Source: Klebsiella pneumoniae
GTDB taxonomy: Bacteria; Pseudomonadota; Gammaproteobacteria; Pseudomonadales; CAMAPQ01
Direction: 5' to 3'
Assembly: GCA_945860125.1 (NCBI GenBank)
Contig: CAMAPQ010000006.1
Coordinates: 1 to 58,980, forward strand
Length of the DNA stretch: 58,980 bases
The notes below the pieces were generated by a model. It worked only from the letters and a program-made list of their open reading frames with translations. It ran no database searches and had not been told where the DNA came from. A program made the position numbers and the translations under genes. The stretch's first letter is position 1. The number at the start of each line of letters is the position of its first letter. Positions 30,752 to 42,146 of the stretch are shown piece after piece.

Positions 30752-32866
30752 ATGTTTAAAATTGTGCGGAAAGAGTTTCTATTTGGGAAAGAACTATGTG
30801 TTTTAGAAACGGGGAGATTGGCTAGGCAAGCAACATCATCTGTTTTAGTGCAGTTGGGTAGTAATACCGTATTGGTTGCAGTGGTTGCTGGCAAAAAACC
30901 AAGTGATAAAGGTGACTTTTTACCTTTAAGTGTCCATTATCAGGAAAAAACTTATGCTGCAGGTAGAATTCCTGGTGGTTTCAATAAAAGAGAAGGAAGG
31001 CCTAGCGAAAAGGAAACATTAACCAGCCGTTTGATTGACCGACCTATTCGTCCTTTGTTTGATAGTGATTTTAATCATGAAGTTCAGATTAATGCTGTCG
31101 TGTTATCTACCGATAAAAAATCAGACCCTGATATTGCTGCTCTAATTGCAACTTCTGCAGCCCTTGCTATTTCTGGCTTACCAATGAAGGCTGTTATGTG
31201 TGCTGCTCGCGTTGGCTTTATCAACGATGAGTATGTTTTGAATCCTAGCTATCTTGAAACAGCTGATTCTCTGCTCGACTTAGTGGTGGCTGGTACAGAC
31301 AAAGCAGTATTGATGGTTGAGTCTGAAGCAAAAGAGCTTCTTGAAGATGAAATGCTTGGCGCAGTTCTTTTTGGTTCTCAGGAAATGCAAGCTGCTATTC
31401 AGGCTATCAAGCAATTTGCTGCTGAAGTGGGCGTTTCTCCTATTGAATGGAAGGCTCCGTCTCGTGATACTTCTGTTCAGGATAAGATTGCTGAGATGAT
31501 GGAAGATAAGATTGCGCTTGCTTATCAAATAACCGATAAAATGTCTCGTTATACGCAAATAGATAAATTGAAATTAGAAGCGGTTAATGCGTTGTGTCCA
31601 GCTGAAGAGGTTTCTATTGTTGATCAGAAGTCTGCGCAGCTTGCATATACTTCGGCACAAGTTAAGACTGCTTTTAGTGAGGTTGAAAAGAAGATTGTTA
31701 GAGAGAATATTTTAAATGGCTTACCTCGGATAGATGGGCGAGATAACCGTTCTGTTCGTCCTATTAGTATTGAAATAGGCGTTCTTGATAATGCTCACGG
31801 CTCTGCTCTGTTCACGAGAGGCGAGACACAAGCGCTTGTTGTCACTACTTTGGGCAGCAATAAAGAGGGACAGTTAATTGATGCTTTAGAGGGCGTGCGG
31901 ACAGATGGCTTCATGCTTCACTATAACTTCCCTCAGTATTCTGTTGGCGAGCTTGGCTCTAGTATGGGGCCTAAAAGGAGAGAGATTGGTCATGGCAGGC
32001 TAGCAAGGCGTGGTGTTCAACCTGTGCTACCTTCCGTTGATGAGTTTCCTTTTGTGGTTCGTGTTGTCTCTGAGATTTTAGAGTCAAATGGCTCTTCTTC
32101 TATGGCGAGTGTTTGTGGTGCTAGCCTTTCATTGATGGATGCAGGTGTTCCGATTAAAGCGCCTGTTTCTGGTATTGCGATGGGGCTTGTTAAAGAGGGT
32201 AATCGTTTTGCCGTTTTAACTGATATTTTGGGTGACGAAGACCATTTAGGTGATATGGATTTTAAAGTTACTGGTACTGAAGAAGGCATTACTGCTTTAC
32301 AGATGGACATAAAAATTGAAGGCATTACAGAGCAAATTATGGAGATTGCTTTAAATCAGGCAAAAGAGGGCCGTTTACATATCTTGGGTGAAATGTCTAA
32401 AGTAATTAGCGTGCCTAAATCACAAACCAGTGATCATGCGCCTCACTATGTCTCCTGCCGCATTGATACGGATAAAATTCGTGATGTGATAGGTAAAGGC
32501 GGCGCAACAATTAGAGCGCTTTGTGAAGAGACAAAAGCTGTTATTGATATTGAAGATACTGGTCTTGTGAAAATTTTTGGTCAAGACAAGCGCTCAGCAA
32601 TGATGGCGATGGAGCGCATTAAAGAATTGACAGTTGTTCCTATTGTTGGCGAAATATATGAAGGCACCGTTGTTAGGCTATTAGACTTTGGTGCATTTGT
32701 TAACTTCCTGCCTGGTACAGATGGATTGGTTCATATTTCTCAAATATCGCAGCAGAGAGTTGAGAGAATTTCGGACTTTTTAGAGGAAGGGCAGCGTGTT
32801 CGGGTTAAGGTAATTGAGGTCGACCCTAAGGGTCGCATTAAGTTGAGCATAAAAGAAGTCGGTTAG
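30752..32866 (+). CDS. pnp: polyribonucleotide nucleotidyltransferase (PNPase)
   Basis: 3'-5' phosphorolytic exoribonuclease of the degradosome. 704 residues. Two RNase PH domains ([26 protein letters not shown] and [15 protein letters not shown] with [12 protein letters not shown]), the [19 protein letters not shown] catalytic block with its Asp residues, then KH ([15 protein letters not shown]) and S1 ([31 protein letters not shown]). It lies 204 bp after rpsO, the usual order. Confidence 0.98.
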   Translation: MFKIVRKEFLFGKELCVLETGRLARQATSSVLVQLGSNTVLVAVVAGKKPSDKGDFLPLSVHYQEKTYAAGRIPGGFNKREGRPSEKETLTSRLIDRPIRPLFDSDFNHEVQINAVVLSTDKKSDPDIAALIATSAALAISGLPMKAVMCAARVGFINDEYVLNPSYLETADSLLDLVVAGTDKAVLMVESEAKELLEDEMLGAVLFGSQEMQAAIQAIKQFAAEVGVSPIEWKAPSRDTSVQDKIAEMMEDKIALAYQITDKMSRYTQIDKLKLEAVNALCPAEEVSIVDQKSAQLAYTSAQVKTAFSEVEKKIVRENILNGLPRIDGRDNRSVRPISIEIGVLDNAHGSALFTRGETQALVVTTLGSNKEGQLIDALEGVRTDGFMLHYNFPQYSVGELGSSMGPKRREIGHGRLARRGVQPVLPSVDEFPFVVRVVSEILESNGSSSMASVCGASLSLMDAGVPIKAPVSGIAMGLVKEGNRFAVLTDILGDEDHLGDMDFKVTGTEEGITALQMDIKIEGITEQIMEIALNQAKEGRLHILGEMSKVISVPKSQTSDHAPHYVSCRIDTDKIRDVIGKGGATIRALCEETKAVIDIEDTGLVKIFGQDKRSAMMAMERIKELTVVPIVGEIYEGTVVRLLDFGAFVNFLPGTDGLVHISQISQQRVERISDFLEEGQRVRVKVIEVDPKGRIKLSIKEVG

Positions 32867-32878
32867 TTTTTCGGGTTT

Positions 32879-32901
32879 GCACCAAGCTTAACGCTTGGTG
32901 C
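32879..32901 (+). terminator. hairpin after pnp
   Basis: GCACCAAGC, loop TTAAC, GCTTGGTGC: a perfect 9-bp stem starting 13 bp after the pnp stop, followed by a T/C-rich stretch. Confidence 0.6.
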
Positions 32902-32990
32902 GCCTTCTCTCTTTTGTACTGCTGCTATTTTAAGCGGCGGGACCCATCACAGAAATTCCTTTGATTGTTATGTAAAAGTAGAAATATCGT

Positions 32991-33013
32991 CTAGTCTCTT
33001 AGACTAGTTTTTT
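32991..33013 (+). terminator. intrinsic terminator between pnp and mreB
   Basis: CTAGTCT (32991-32997), loop CTT, AGACTAG (33001-33007), directly followed by six T. With the hairpin at 32879 this gives two tandem stop signals before the mre operon. Confidence 0.8.
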
Positions 33014-33090
33014 GCGTTTTATTTTCTTGTCTGTATTTCTATCTCATTTTTTCCTGATTTTTATTTTGTTTATGTTAGCAAGGGTGTTAG

Positions 33091-34140
<1,050 letters not shown>

Positions 34141-34245
34141 TTTTTTGTAGTAAAGCCAGAAAACCTTTGTTCATGATTTGATTGGGTGAGTTTCAGAACG
34201 TTTTATTGTTTTGATTTTTTTAAAGATTTATTTTGTTGCAAAAAC

Positions 34246-35115
34246 ATGACTTTCACTCGCGGGTATCTGGTTTTTCGACAGTTTATAATAGCTTCTGTGC
34301 TATCTGTGTTGCTAATGGTTATAGATTACCGTTATCACTGGGTGAATGATGCGCGTTTTTTTTTGGAGTGGAGTTTAAAGCCTGTCTATCGGCTTGTTCA
34401 TTTGCCTTTTTCTGTTTATGAGCATATGTCTTTTTACTTTAAATCTATTGATCAGTTGCGCATAGAAAATAATTATTTTAAGCAGCAGTCACTTGTTCAT
34501 GCTCGTTATCTTTTGCAAACAGCGGCACTGAAAGCTGAGAATGCCAGACTCAGGGCGTTACTTTATTCTGCCCAACAGCTTGAGTCTTCATCGGTTATTG
34601 CTGAAGTATTGGGTGTTTTGCCTGACCTTTACCGGCAGGAGCTTACCTTAAGTAAGGGAAGTATGGATGGCATTGAGGTTGGGCAAGCTGTTTTAGATTA
34701 TGACGGTATAATTGGTCAAATTATTCATGTAGGCCCAACAACGAGTAGAGTTCTGCTTGTCAGCGATGCAAATCATGTTATTCCTGTTCAGGTCAACCGA
34801 AATGGTGCTCGGGCATTAGTTATTGGCAGTGGTATGATGGATCGTTTATATCTGTTGCATGTTTCTCATCAGGCAGATGTGAAAAAGGGTGATTTATTAA
34901 TTAGTTCGGGAATAGATGGCCGTTTTCCTTTTGGCTATCCTGTTGCTTCTGTAACTGACGTCATCACTAATACTAATGAGCACTTTTCGCGCATAGAAGC
35001 GATCCCGCTTTCTAAGCTTGATCGTATTCGCTATGTTTTAATTGTAATGATAAAAAATGAAGCGCCACCCAAAAGCAATCAGCAATTAGTTCCAGGAAAA
35101 GAGGCAAACCCATGA
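34246..35115 (+). CDS. mreC: cell shape-determining protein MreC
   Basis: Bitopic inner-membrane protein that scaffolds the elongation machinery. From ATG 34246 it has 289 residues: a short cytoplasmic start (MTFTRGYLVFRQ), one membrane helix (about 13-30), a coiled coil (LRIENNYFKQQSLVHARYLLQTAALKAEN region) and the beta domain with LTLSKGSMDGIEVGQAVLDYDGIIGQI and GDLLISSGIDGRFPFGYPVA. A GTG at 34186 in the same frame would add 20 residues; the family N-terminus favours the ATG, though neither has a strong ribosome site. Confidence 0.9.
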   Translation: MTFTRGYLVFRQFIIASVLSVLLMVIDYRYHWVNDARFFLEWSLKPVYRLVHLPFSVYEHMSFYFKSIDQLRIENNYFKQQSLVHARYLLQTAALKAENARLRALLYSAQQLESSSVIAEVLGVLPDLYRQELTLSKGSMDGIEVGQAVLDYDGIIGQIIHVGPTTSRVLLVSDANHVIPVQVNRNGARALVIGSGMMDRLYLLHVSHQADVKKGDLLISSGIDGRFPFGYPVASVTDVITNTNEHFSRIEAIPLSKLDRIRYVLIVMIKNEAPPKSNQQLVPGKEANP

Positions 35116-35624
35116 GTTATCAGCCTGAAAAACAGGCTCCTTTTATTTTAGTGGTTTGCTCTTTTTGTGTCGCATTTATTTTGCTTTCATTGTTATCTTC
35201 TTTAGCTATCAAGCTTTATTATCCCCATATTGTTGTGCTGGTGCTTTTATATTGGCTTATTTATTATCCGCAGTGGGTGGGTATTCTGAGTGCGTGGTGT
35301 GTTGGTATTATGCTTGATGTTTTTTATAATGAGTTACTTGGTCTCAATGCTTTTTGTTTAACCGTGCTGGCTTATTTGACTTTTCATACGCGCTTAAGAA
35401 TTCGTCACTTTCCCCTCGTGCAGCAAAGCGTCGTTATTTTTGTTATGGTGGGCGTTTATCAGTTACTTAAAGTTTTACTATTATTACTGACTCAGATTGT
35501 TATCAGTCGCTTTGATTATTATCTGCAAGCATTAGCAAGCGGGGTCGCGTGGCCTTTCGTTTTCTTTGCCCTAAATGTGCTATTAAAAAAACATAGAGAA
35601 AAAAGTGGCATTCATTTATCTTAA
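35112..35624 (+). CDS. mreD: rod shape-determining protein MreD
   Basis: Small polytopic membrane protein, 170 residues with five or six hydrophobic segments, including LLYWLIYYPQWVGILSAWCVGIMLDVFYNELLGLNAF, the most conserved part of MreD. Overlaps mreC by 4 bp. The maf gene that often follows mreD is absent here; rng comes next. Confidence 0.93.
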   Translation: MSYQPEKQAPFILVVCSFCVAFILLSLLSSLAIKLYYPHIVVLVLLYWLIYYPQWVGILSAWCVGIMLDVFYNELLGLNAFCLTVLAYLTFHTRLRIRHFPLVQQSVVIFVMVGVYQLLKVLLLLLTQIVISRFDYYLQALASGVAWPFVFFALNVLLKKHREKSGIHLS

Positions 35625-35649
35625 AAAACTTAAGAATTAGGACATCATT

Positions 35650-37167
35650 ATGAGCGAAGAAATACTGATTAATGTTACCTCCGTTGAAACAAGAGTTGCT
35701 ATTGTTGAGGGGGGCGCTGTTCAGGAGATCTATATTGAGCGTAAGAGTGATCGCACGAGAGTTGGCTCAATTATCAAAGGTAAAGTCGTGCGTGTTTTGC
35801 CAGGCATGCAGGCGGCATTTGTTGATATTGGTTGGGAAAAAGCTGCTTTTATACATGTGGCAGACCTATTTTTTCCTGGAAAAGCGAAACCGCTTGATTC
35901 ATCTTCTGTCTCTTCTTCGGCCGTGGCCCCATTGCCTATTCAGAGCTTATTGCGTGAAGGACAAGAAATTGTTGTTCAAGTTGTTAAAGACCAAATAGGC
36001 GAGAAGGGATCTCGTTTGACGATGCAAATATCTATTCCTTCTCGATTTTTAGTGTTCCTTCCCTTTGTAACACATGTGGGTATTTCTCAGCGGATAGAAG
36101 TAGCGCAAGAGAGAGAAAGGTTAAAATCTATTGTAGAAACAGGACTGAAAGAGCGTGGTTTTGTGACCGCTGAGGGTGATAGTCTTGCTTGCGGTATTAT
36201 TGTTCGCACCGTGGCTGAGAATGTGTCGAAAGAGTCACTTGAAGCGGATTTAGATTTTTTAATTCGTTTGTGGGCGTTAATACAGAAAAAAGAAATATCA
36301 TCAAAAGCAGTGAGCTGCCTTCATGTAGAGTTACCACTTTATTTGCGTGTGACAAGAGATTTGCTTCGTGTGCATGTTGAGAAGTTAAGAGTTGATTCTC
36401 TCGAAGCTTACAAGAGAATTTTAGCTTTTATTGCTGAGTTCATGCCAAGCCTTGAAGAAAAGATTGAGTACTATGCTGGTGCAAGGCAAATATTTGATCT
36501 TTATAGTGTTGAGGATGAAATTCAAAAAGCATTGCAGCGAGAAGTTTCGCTAAAGTCTGGCGGGTATTTGATTTTTGATCAAACAGAAGCGCTTACCACG
36601 ATTGATATTAATACAGGCGCTTTTGTTGGTTCGCGAAACTTAGAAGAAACAATTTTTAAGACTAATTTAGAAGCAACCCATTCAATTGCAAGACAGCTTC
36701 GCTTAAGAAATTTAGGCGGTATTATTATTATTGATTTTATTGATATGCAAGAAGAAGAGCATAAAAGACAAGTCATTAGAATGCTTGAAAAGCAGCTAGA
36801 AAAAGATCATTCACGCTGTAACGTAATGGGTGTCTCTGCGCTGGGACTTGTTGAAATGACGCGCAAAAGAACAAGAGAGAGCTTAGAAAGAATTTTGTGC
36901 GAGCCTTGCAAGGTGTGTACAGGCAGAGGGCGTATTAAAACAGCCAGCACGATTTGTTATGAGATATTTCGAGAAATAAAGAGAGAGGCGAAAGTTTATC
37001 ATTTAAAATCCTATCTTATTATTGCTTCTCAGCCGGTTATTGATCGTTTGCTAGATGAAGAGTCTTCTCATGTTGCGGATATAGCAGAAGAGATAGGTGC
37101 CACGTTACAGTTTCAAGTTGAGAGTGTTTATTCTCAAGAGTTATTTGATATTGTTCTTATTTATTAA
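35650..37167 (+). CDS. rng: ribonuclease G
   Basis: Endoribonuclease of the RNase E/G family, 505 residues, matching RNase G (489 in E. coli) rather than the much longer RNase E. S1 domain at about 35-125 (GSIIKGKVVRVLPGMQAAFVDIGWEKAAFIHVADL); catalytic DNase I-like part with TTIDINTGAF and IIIIDFIDM carrying the metal-binding Asp residues; zinc-link cysteines in CEPCKVCTGRGRIKT. Position after mreCD and before yhdP is the classical cafA locus. Confidence 0.95.
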   Translation: MSEEILINVTSVETRVAIVEGGAVQEIYIERKSDRTRVGSIIKGKVVRVLPGMQAAFVDIGWEKAAFIHVADLFFPGKAKPLDSSSVSSSAVAPLPIQSLLREGQEIVVQVVKDQIGEKGSRLTMQISIPSRFLVFLPFVTHVGISQRIEVAQERERLKSIVETGLKERGFVTAEGDSLACGIIVRTVAENVSKESLEADLDFLIRLWALIQKKEISSKAVSCLHVELPLYLRVTRDLLRVHVEKLRVDSLEAYKRILAFIAEFMPSLEEKIEYYAGARQIFDLYSVEDEIQKALQREVSLKSGGYLIFDQTEALTTIDINTGAFVGSRNLEETIFKTNLEATHSIARQLRLRNLGGIIIIDFIDMQEEEHKRQVIRMLEKQLEKDHSRCNVMGVSALGLVEMTRKRTRESLERILCEPCKVCTGRGRIKTASTICYEIFREIKREAKVYHLKSYLIIASQPVIDRLLDEESSHVADIAEEIGATLQFQVESVYSQELFDIVLIY

Positions 37168-37185
37168 ATCGCATAAGTAATTATA

Positions 37186-40100
37186 GTGAAAAAAAGTCAG
37201 TCATTATCCCAGGTGTCATTTGGTTTTTTCAAAATAATGTTTCGTGCTGTGAGACATTTTGCTGTTGCGCTATTAGTGATTGGCGCGCTTTATGTTACAT
37301 TTGGGCGTATTTTTGCTCATTCTTTAGAAAACTATCAGATTTCCATACAGTCTTATTTGCAGAATAAAACTCATTTGCCTTTTAAGTTTAAAAAACTGGA
37401 AGCAAGTTGGGCGTTCTTTTATCCCGTGCTTCGTTTGCATGATGTGACTTTAAATTATCAAAATGATGAGCAATTATCAGACAGGCTTTCTATACCTTAT
37501 TTAGGTGTTGAATTGGATATTTTTTCTTCTTTGTTTTCTTTTTCCTTTGTCTTTAAAAATATTGAGGTAGAGGGTTTAAAGGTTACTTTTGAGCAGGAAG
37601 CTGAGGGAAGCTGGTCGCTCGTAGGGGCTGAAAAGCGCCTTGTAAATATTGAGGATCCTTTATCGTCTCAGAAAAAAAAACAAGCAGATAATAAATCTGA
37701 AAAAGCCGATTTTTTCACGCGCGTGCTTAAGCATGAGGCGGCGACATTCAAAAATTCAACGCTTATTTTTAAGTCAAATAATCAGACGTATCATTTTTTA
37801 TCTCAGGCATTAAATCTTGCAGTTATTGACGATAGGTACCATATTTTTGGAAGTTTAGATCAGTTAGATGATGAATTAATTAGTCTTGATTTAAAGGCTA
37901 ATCTTTCAACAGACAAAACAAGTTTTGATCGCTTCTCTGGTAGCGTGTATCTTTCCTTGGATCCAGCAAAAGGCACTGATTTTCTTTCTAGGATTACTGA
38001 GAAATCACGATATAGCATTATTAATGCTTTAGTTGCTACTAAATTGTGGCTTGATATCGAAGAAGGTGCGGTCAAGGCGCTCACGGGAGAGATTGATTTA
38101 AAGCAGATAAAAATTAAAAATAATAAAAAAGAAAAAAGTGAGGCTGACGTTAGTAACGAATTTTTTTCACTCGAGGGCATTTCGGGTTACTTTAAGTTTG
38201 ATCGTACTGCTGGCGGTGGTTGGCGCTTTATAGCAAATCAGCTCACTATTTTAGATGATGAAACTATTTCCCCTATAACAAAACTTTATGTGGAAAATCA
38301 CTTAAATGAAAAAAAATCTCTGCTTGGGAAAAATAATTTTTTAAAAGAGCATGCTGATCAAGAGTATGTAATTAATGCGCAGTCAATTAAAATAACCCCT
38401 GTCATTGAGCGAGCTATAAAGTTTTTTATGGGCGAAAAAACAGGCCCTTTTAGCTTTTCTGGCTCAGCTGAACAGCTTGCAATTCATGGGTGGCTTTTAA
38501 AAAATAAATTGATTGATTTTGAGGGGGTGGCGACATTTAATGAGCTTTCTTTTAGTCGCGGTACGCAATGGCCTGAGTTTTCAGGATTAAATGGCGAAAC
38601 TTATTTTTCTAATAAACAAGCTTCTTTTTTGCTTAATGCGAATAATTTTTCTGTCGACTTAAAAAACATTACAAGAGGAACGCTTGCAGGGGAAAAAATG
38701 CAAGGCGGCATTGTTTTTGAGCAAAATGAGTCAGGTTGGTTATTGAAGAGTAACTTGGTGAGTGTTGAAACAGAAGATGCAAAGTCAGTTACAGCTTTTA
38801 AGCTATCCAAGAATATTCAAGATTCAAATCCTTATTTGTTTTTACTCTCCGAGGTATTTGAGGGGCGTGCTCAAGCAACCTCTAAATATATTCCTGTGCA
38901 TAAACTTTCTCCTGGGCTTGTGAGTTGGTTAGATAAAGCAATTGTGGCTGGGTATTTAAATAGGGGTGATTTTTTATATGCAGGAAAGCTATTGCTACCT
39001 GTCGCTGAAATGAAGCAAAGAACATTTCAAATGTATTTTGATGTCAGTCAAGCTACGCTTGATTATGCTGCACCTTGGCCAAAGGTCCATGATGCATCAA
39101 TTAATGCTTTGATTGATGGGCGAGAGACTTTTGTGCAGGTTAGTGCTGGTCAAGTGCTTGACTCAACCGTAAAAAATTTTACGGTTGATATATTGCCGCA
39201 TACTTTACTGACGTCAAAAATTTATGCTCAAGGTATTATTGAGGCAAGCATAAAAGATGGTTTCACGACCTTAGAGCAAGGCTTATTTAAGGAAAGCTGG
39301 ATTGATTTTTTGAAAGAAATAGAGCCAAAAGGCAATGCCGTCTTAAATCTCAAGCTTGAAATTCCATTGCCTGCGCAGCCTAATGACAAAGCCCGAAAAA
39401 GTATAGAGCCTGCCCTCATAAGAGTTATAGCTGAGGTTAAAAATGCTGATTTTTTACTTAAACAATACCGGTTACCTGTGAGTAATCTTTCTGGGGTTTT
39501 CACCTATGATTCACAAAAGGGGCTAACTTCCCCCTCTATAAAAGCAAAAATACTTGATAAGTCTGTTACGGGAAAAGTGGGGTCAGAGTTTCAATATAAT
39601 AAATTTATTGCAACTAAAGTCTCCATTAATGGAAAAGCAGAAATGCGTGCATTATACGATTGGACTTTAAATCCTCTTTTATTAAATTTATCTGGTGAGA
39701 GTGACTATGTAGCGGACATTGTTCTATACAACGACCAAGTGAAAGATCGCTCTAACTTTATTGAAGTTAATTCTAATCTGCAGGGTGTTGAAGTAGGCAT
39801 TCCTGTTCCTTTTTATAAGAGCGCCGAGCAAGTAAGGGCTTTTAGTTATAACCTGTCAGGCAAAGATGATGACCAGAGGGTAAGCGTTGATTATGGTTCT
39901 ATTCTGCGGGCAGATTTATTATTCAATAAGAATGAAGTAAAGGCATGCAATATTTTTTTGGGCGATAAAAAAAACGTATTAGAGCAAAAAAATATAGACT
40001 TAATGCGTAATCAAAATTCGGCAATTGTCGGGGCGGTTGAAAAAATAAATATTAATCAGTGGCGATGGTTTGCAAAACAATTAAAAAGAAAAATAGAGGC

Positions 40101-41298
40101 GCCAGTCGTTTCTGATGTCGCGAAAATAAGTCTTTCCCCTTCAAATGCCAGTAAAAATACAATTGAAAGTTGGGTTGCCCTCATTGATTCGGCCAAGCTA
40201 AAAGTTGAAGAGCTGATATTTGATAAGCATAGTTGGTTTGATATTAATTTTGATCTCTTGGCAGGAGAGTCAGGGTGGGATATCGCTGTTAAAAATACGG
40301 ATGTTGACGCAAAAATAACGGCGCCTACAGACTGGGAGAATAGAGGTATAGATATCCATCTTAGTGAGTATCGCTTTACTAAAAATCCGCTGATTGATCA
40401 AGTAAAAAAAGAAGAGGCGTTGAATGTACCTGCGCCGCTTGCCGCAATTCACAAAGTTAATCCTAATGATTGGATACCTTTTAGGTTTGTTTTAGATCAT
40501 CTTTTTGTTGAAGGGCAAGATTGGGGTGGTTGGTCTTTTATCGCTGAAAAACAAAAAGATGGTTTGTTATTTAATCAGGCATTTCTTCGTTTAAATGCGA
40601 TTGATATGGCTGGAAATATTAGTTGGCGATGGAATGATGGTGCGCCAACCACGCATTTTTTAGGCGATATTAAAGTAAAAAACTTAGGTAATGTGCAGCA
40701 GCAGTGGGGCTATACGCCTACCATTAAAAGCGAGAGTACTGTATTGGAAGCTGATTTAAGCTGGTTAGGTAGCCCCATTGATTTTAAGTTGTCCAGCAGC
40801 GAAGGTTCCGCGAATGTGTCTATTAAAAAAGGGCAGTTATTAGATGTTGAATCAAAAGCCTCAAGTGTAAAAGTGATTGGTTTGCTTAACTTTGAAACGC
40901 TTATTCGTAGAATGCAGCTAGATTTTCGTGATCTTTATCAAAAAGGTTTAGCTTATGATGAAATTGCAGGCCGCCTTAATTTCCATGATGGTTCAGTTAT
41001 CACTAAGGGAATTAAAATGGAAGGTCCTTCGGTTAAGTTTAAGATCAGTGGTTCGGTGGATTTATTAAATAAAAAAGTAGATCAAAAAATGGCATTAACT
41101 TTACCGTTAAGTCGCAATTTAATTTTGCCTGCTGCCGCAACGGGTGGCTTGCCGCTTGCTGCAACTGCCTATGTTTTAGAGTGGGCGTTGGGCAAACAGA
41201 TTGATAAGTTAACAACCTTGTATTTTCATTTGCAGGGCCATTGGGATGACCCTCAAGTGACACAGGCAAATTATTTTAATTTTGGTGGAGATAAGTAA
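37186..41298 (+). CDS. yhdP: YhdP family AsmA-like envelope protein
   Basis: Very large (1370 residues, GTG start) protein with one N-terminal membrane helix (about 12-35, RAVRHFAVALLVIGALYVTF) and a long beta-rich periplasmic part. It ends with an AsmA-like C-terminal domain (INFEGLIRRMQLDFRDLYQKGLAYDEIAG-type sequence, here NFETLIRRMQLDF, then KMEGPSVKFKISGSVDLLNKKVDQKM and LPLAATAYVLEWALGKQID). Family members (YhdP, TamB, YdbH) carry phospholipids to the outer membrane. Lies between rng and a nitrilase as in many gammaproteobacteria. Confidence 0.92.
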   Translation: MKKSQSLSQVSFGFFKIMFRAVRHFAVALLVIGALYVTFGRIFAHSLENYQISIQSYLQNKTHLPFKFKKLEASWAFFYPVLRLHDVTLNYQNDEQLSDRLSIPYLGVELDIFSSLFSFSFVFKNIEVEGLKVTFEQEAEGSWSLVGAEKRLVNIEDPLSSQKKKQADNKSEKADFFTRVLKHEAATFKNSTLIFKSNNQTYHFLSQALNLAVIDDRYHIFGSLDQLDDELISLDLKANLSTDKTSFDRFSGSVYLSLDPAKGTDFLSRITEKSRYSIINALVATKLWLDIEEGAVKALTGEIDLKQIKIKNNKKEKSEADVSNEFFSLEGISGYFKFDRTAGGGWRFIANQLTILDDETISPITKLYVENHLNEKKSLLGKNNFLKEHADQEYVINAQSIKITPVIERAIKFFMGEKTGPFSFSGSAEQLAIHGWLLKNKLIDFEGVATFNELSFSRGTQWPEFSGLNGETYFSNKQASFLLNANNFSVDLKNITRGTLAGEKMQGGIVFEQNESGWLLKSNLVSVETEDAKSVTAFKLSKNIQDSNPYLFLLSEVFEGRAQATSKYIPVHKLSPGLVSWLDKAIVAGYLNRGDFLYAGKLLLPVAEMKQRTFQMYFDVSQATLDYAAPWPKVHDASINALIDGRETFVQVSAGQVLDSTVKNFTVDILPHTLLTSKIYAQGIIEASIKDGFTTLEQGLFKESWIDFLKEIEPKGNAVLNLKLEIPLPAQPNDKARKSIEPALIRVIAEVKNADFLLKQYRLPVSNLSGVFTYDSQKGLTSPSIKAKILDKSVTGKVGSEFQYNKFIATKVSINGKAEMRALYDWTLNPLLLNLSGESDYVADIVLYNDQVKDRSNFIEVNSNLQGVEVGIPVPFYKSAEQVRAFSYNLSGKDDDQRVSVDYGSILRADLLFNKNEVKACNIFLGDKKNVLEQKNIDLMRNQNSAIVGAVEKININQWRWFAKQLKRKIEAPVVSDVAKISLSPSNASKNTIESWVALIDSAKLKVEELIFDKHSWFDINFDLLAGESGWDIAVKNTDVDAKITAPTDWENRGIDIHLSEYRFTKNPLIDQVKKEEALNVPAPLAAIHKVNPNDWIPFRFVLDHLFVEGQDWGGWSFIAEKQKDGLLFNQAFLRLNAIDMAGNISWRWNDGAPTTHFLGDIKVKNLGNVQQQWGYTPTIKSESTVLEADLSWLGSPIDFKLSSSEGSANVSIKKGQLLDVESKASSVKVIGLLNFETLIRRMQLDFRDLYQKGLAYDEIAGRLNFHDGSVITKGIKMEGPSVKFKISGSVDLLNKKVDQKMALTLPLSRNLILPAAATGGLPLAATAYVLEWALGKQIDKLTTLYFHLQGHWDDPQVTQANYFNFGGDK

Positions 41299-42146
41299 TG
41301 CCTTCAATTTTGAGAGTTGCAGCGTTACAGATGGTAAGCCAAGATGACGTTCAGTACAATTTGAATCAGCTTACCCTGCTCGTTGAACAAGCCGCGCAAT
41401 CCGGTGCACAACTGTTAGTCTTGCCTGAAAATTTTGCCTTGTTTTCAGCTGAAAAAGCCCGCGCTTTTGCTGAAGAAAAAGCTGAAATGGTGCTGAGTAT
41501 CTTAAGTGGTTTATGTCAAAAACATGGGGTATGGATTTGTGCAGGAACATTACCTTTTTTGAGGAATGATGAGCAACAGCTTGTTCAAAATAGTCGCGTG
41601 AGGGCGGCCTGTTTTTTATTAAATGATCAGGGTGTTTGTGTTTCACGTTACGATAAAGTGCATCTTTTTGATGTAACGGTTAATGATGCTGTTGGTTGTT
41701 ATCGCGAATCAAAAAATATTGAGCCTGGCAATAAAGTTTGTGTGTATGAAAGTCCTTGGGGTAAGTTTGGTTTTGCCGTTTGTTATGATTTACGTTTTCC
41801 TGAAATGTTCAGAATAATGGCTAAGAAAGGTGCACTTTTAACTTTTGTGCCCAGTGCTTTTACAAGGATTACAGGGTTAGCGCATTGGGAGGTATTGCTT
41901 CGTGCGCGTGCGATTGAAAATCAGATGTTTATTATCGGTGCAAATCAAGGTGGCACCCATCACCTGATAAAAAATAATGTAAAAGAAACAAGAGAAACTT
42001 TTGGCGGTAGTTCTATTGTTAGTCCTTGGGGTGTTGTGCTAAATAAAATAGATCAAGGCACGGGTATCGTGATGAGCGACCTTAATTTTGATGAGTTGCA
42101 TGAAATTAGAAAAAACTTCCCTGTTTTTGAGCATGCTATTTTTTAG
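41298..42146 (+). CDS. carbon-nitrogen hydrolase, Nit1/omega-amidase-like
   Basis: Nitrilase-superfamily amidase, 282 residues. The catalytic triad is visible: Glu44 in LVLPENFALF, Lys in RYDKVHLFDV and Cys in GFAVCYDLRFPEMFR. The sequence CYDLRFPE and the position right after yhdP (one-base overlap, TAATG) are typical of the Nit1-type deaminated-glutathione amidase group, so removal of damaged glutathione is the most likely job (inference). The 3' end overlaps the convergent phoB by 11 bp. Confidence 0.88.
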   Translation: MPSILRVAALQMVSQDDVQYNLNQLTLLVEQAAQSGAQLLVLPENFALFSAEKARAFAEEKAEMVLSILSGLCQKHGVWICAGTLPFLRNDEQQLVQNSRVRAACFLLNDQGVCVSRYDKVHLFDVTVNDAVGCYRESKNIEPGNKVCVYESPWGKFGFAVCYDLRFPEMFRIMAKKGALLTFVPSAFTRITGLAHWEVLLRARAIENQMFIIGANQGGTHHLIKNNVKETRETFGGSSIVSPWGVVLNKIDQGTGIVMSDLNFDELHEIRKNFPVFEHAIF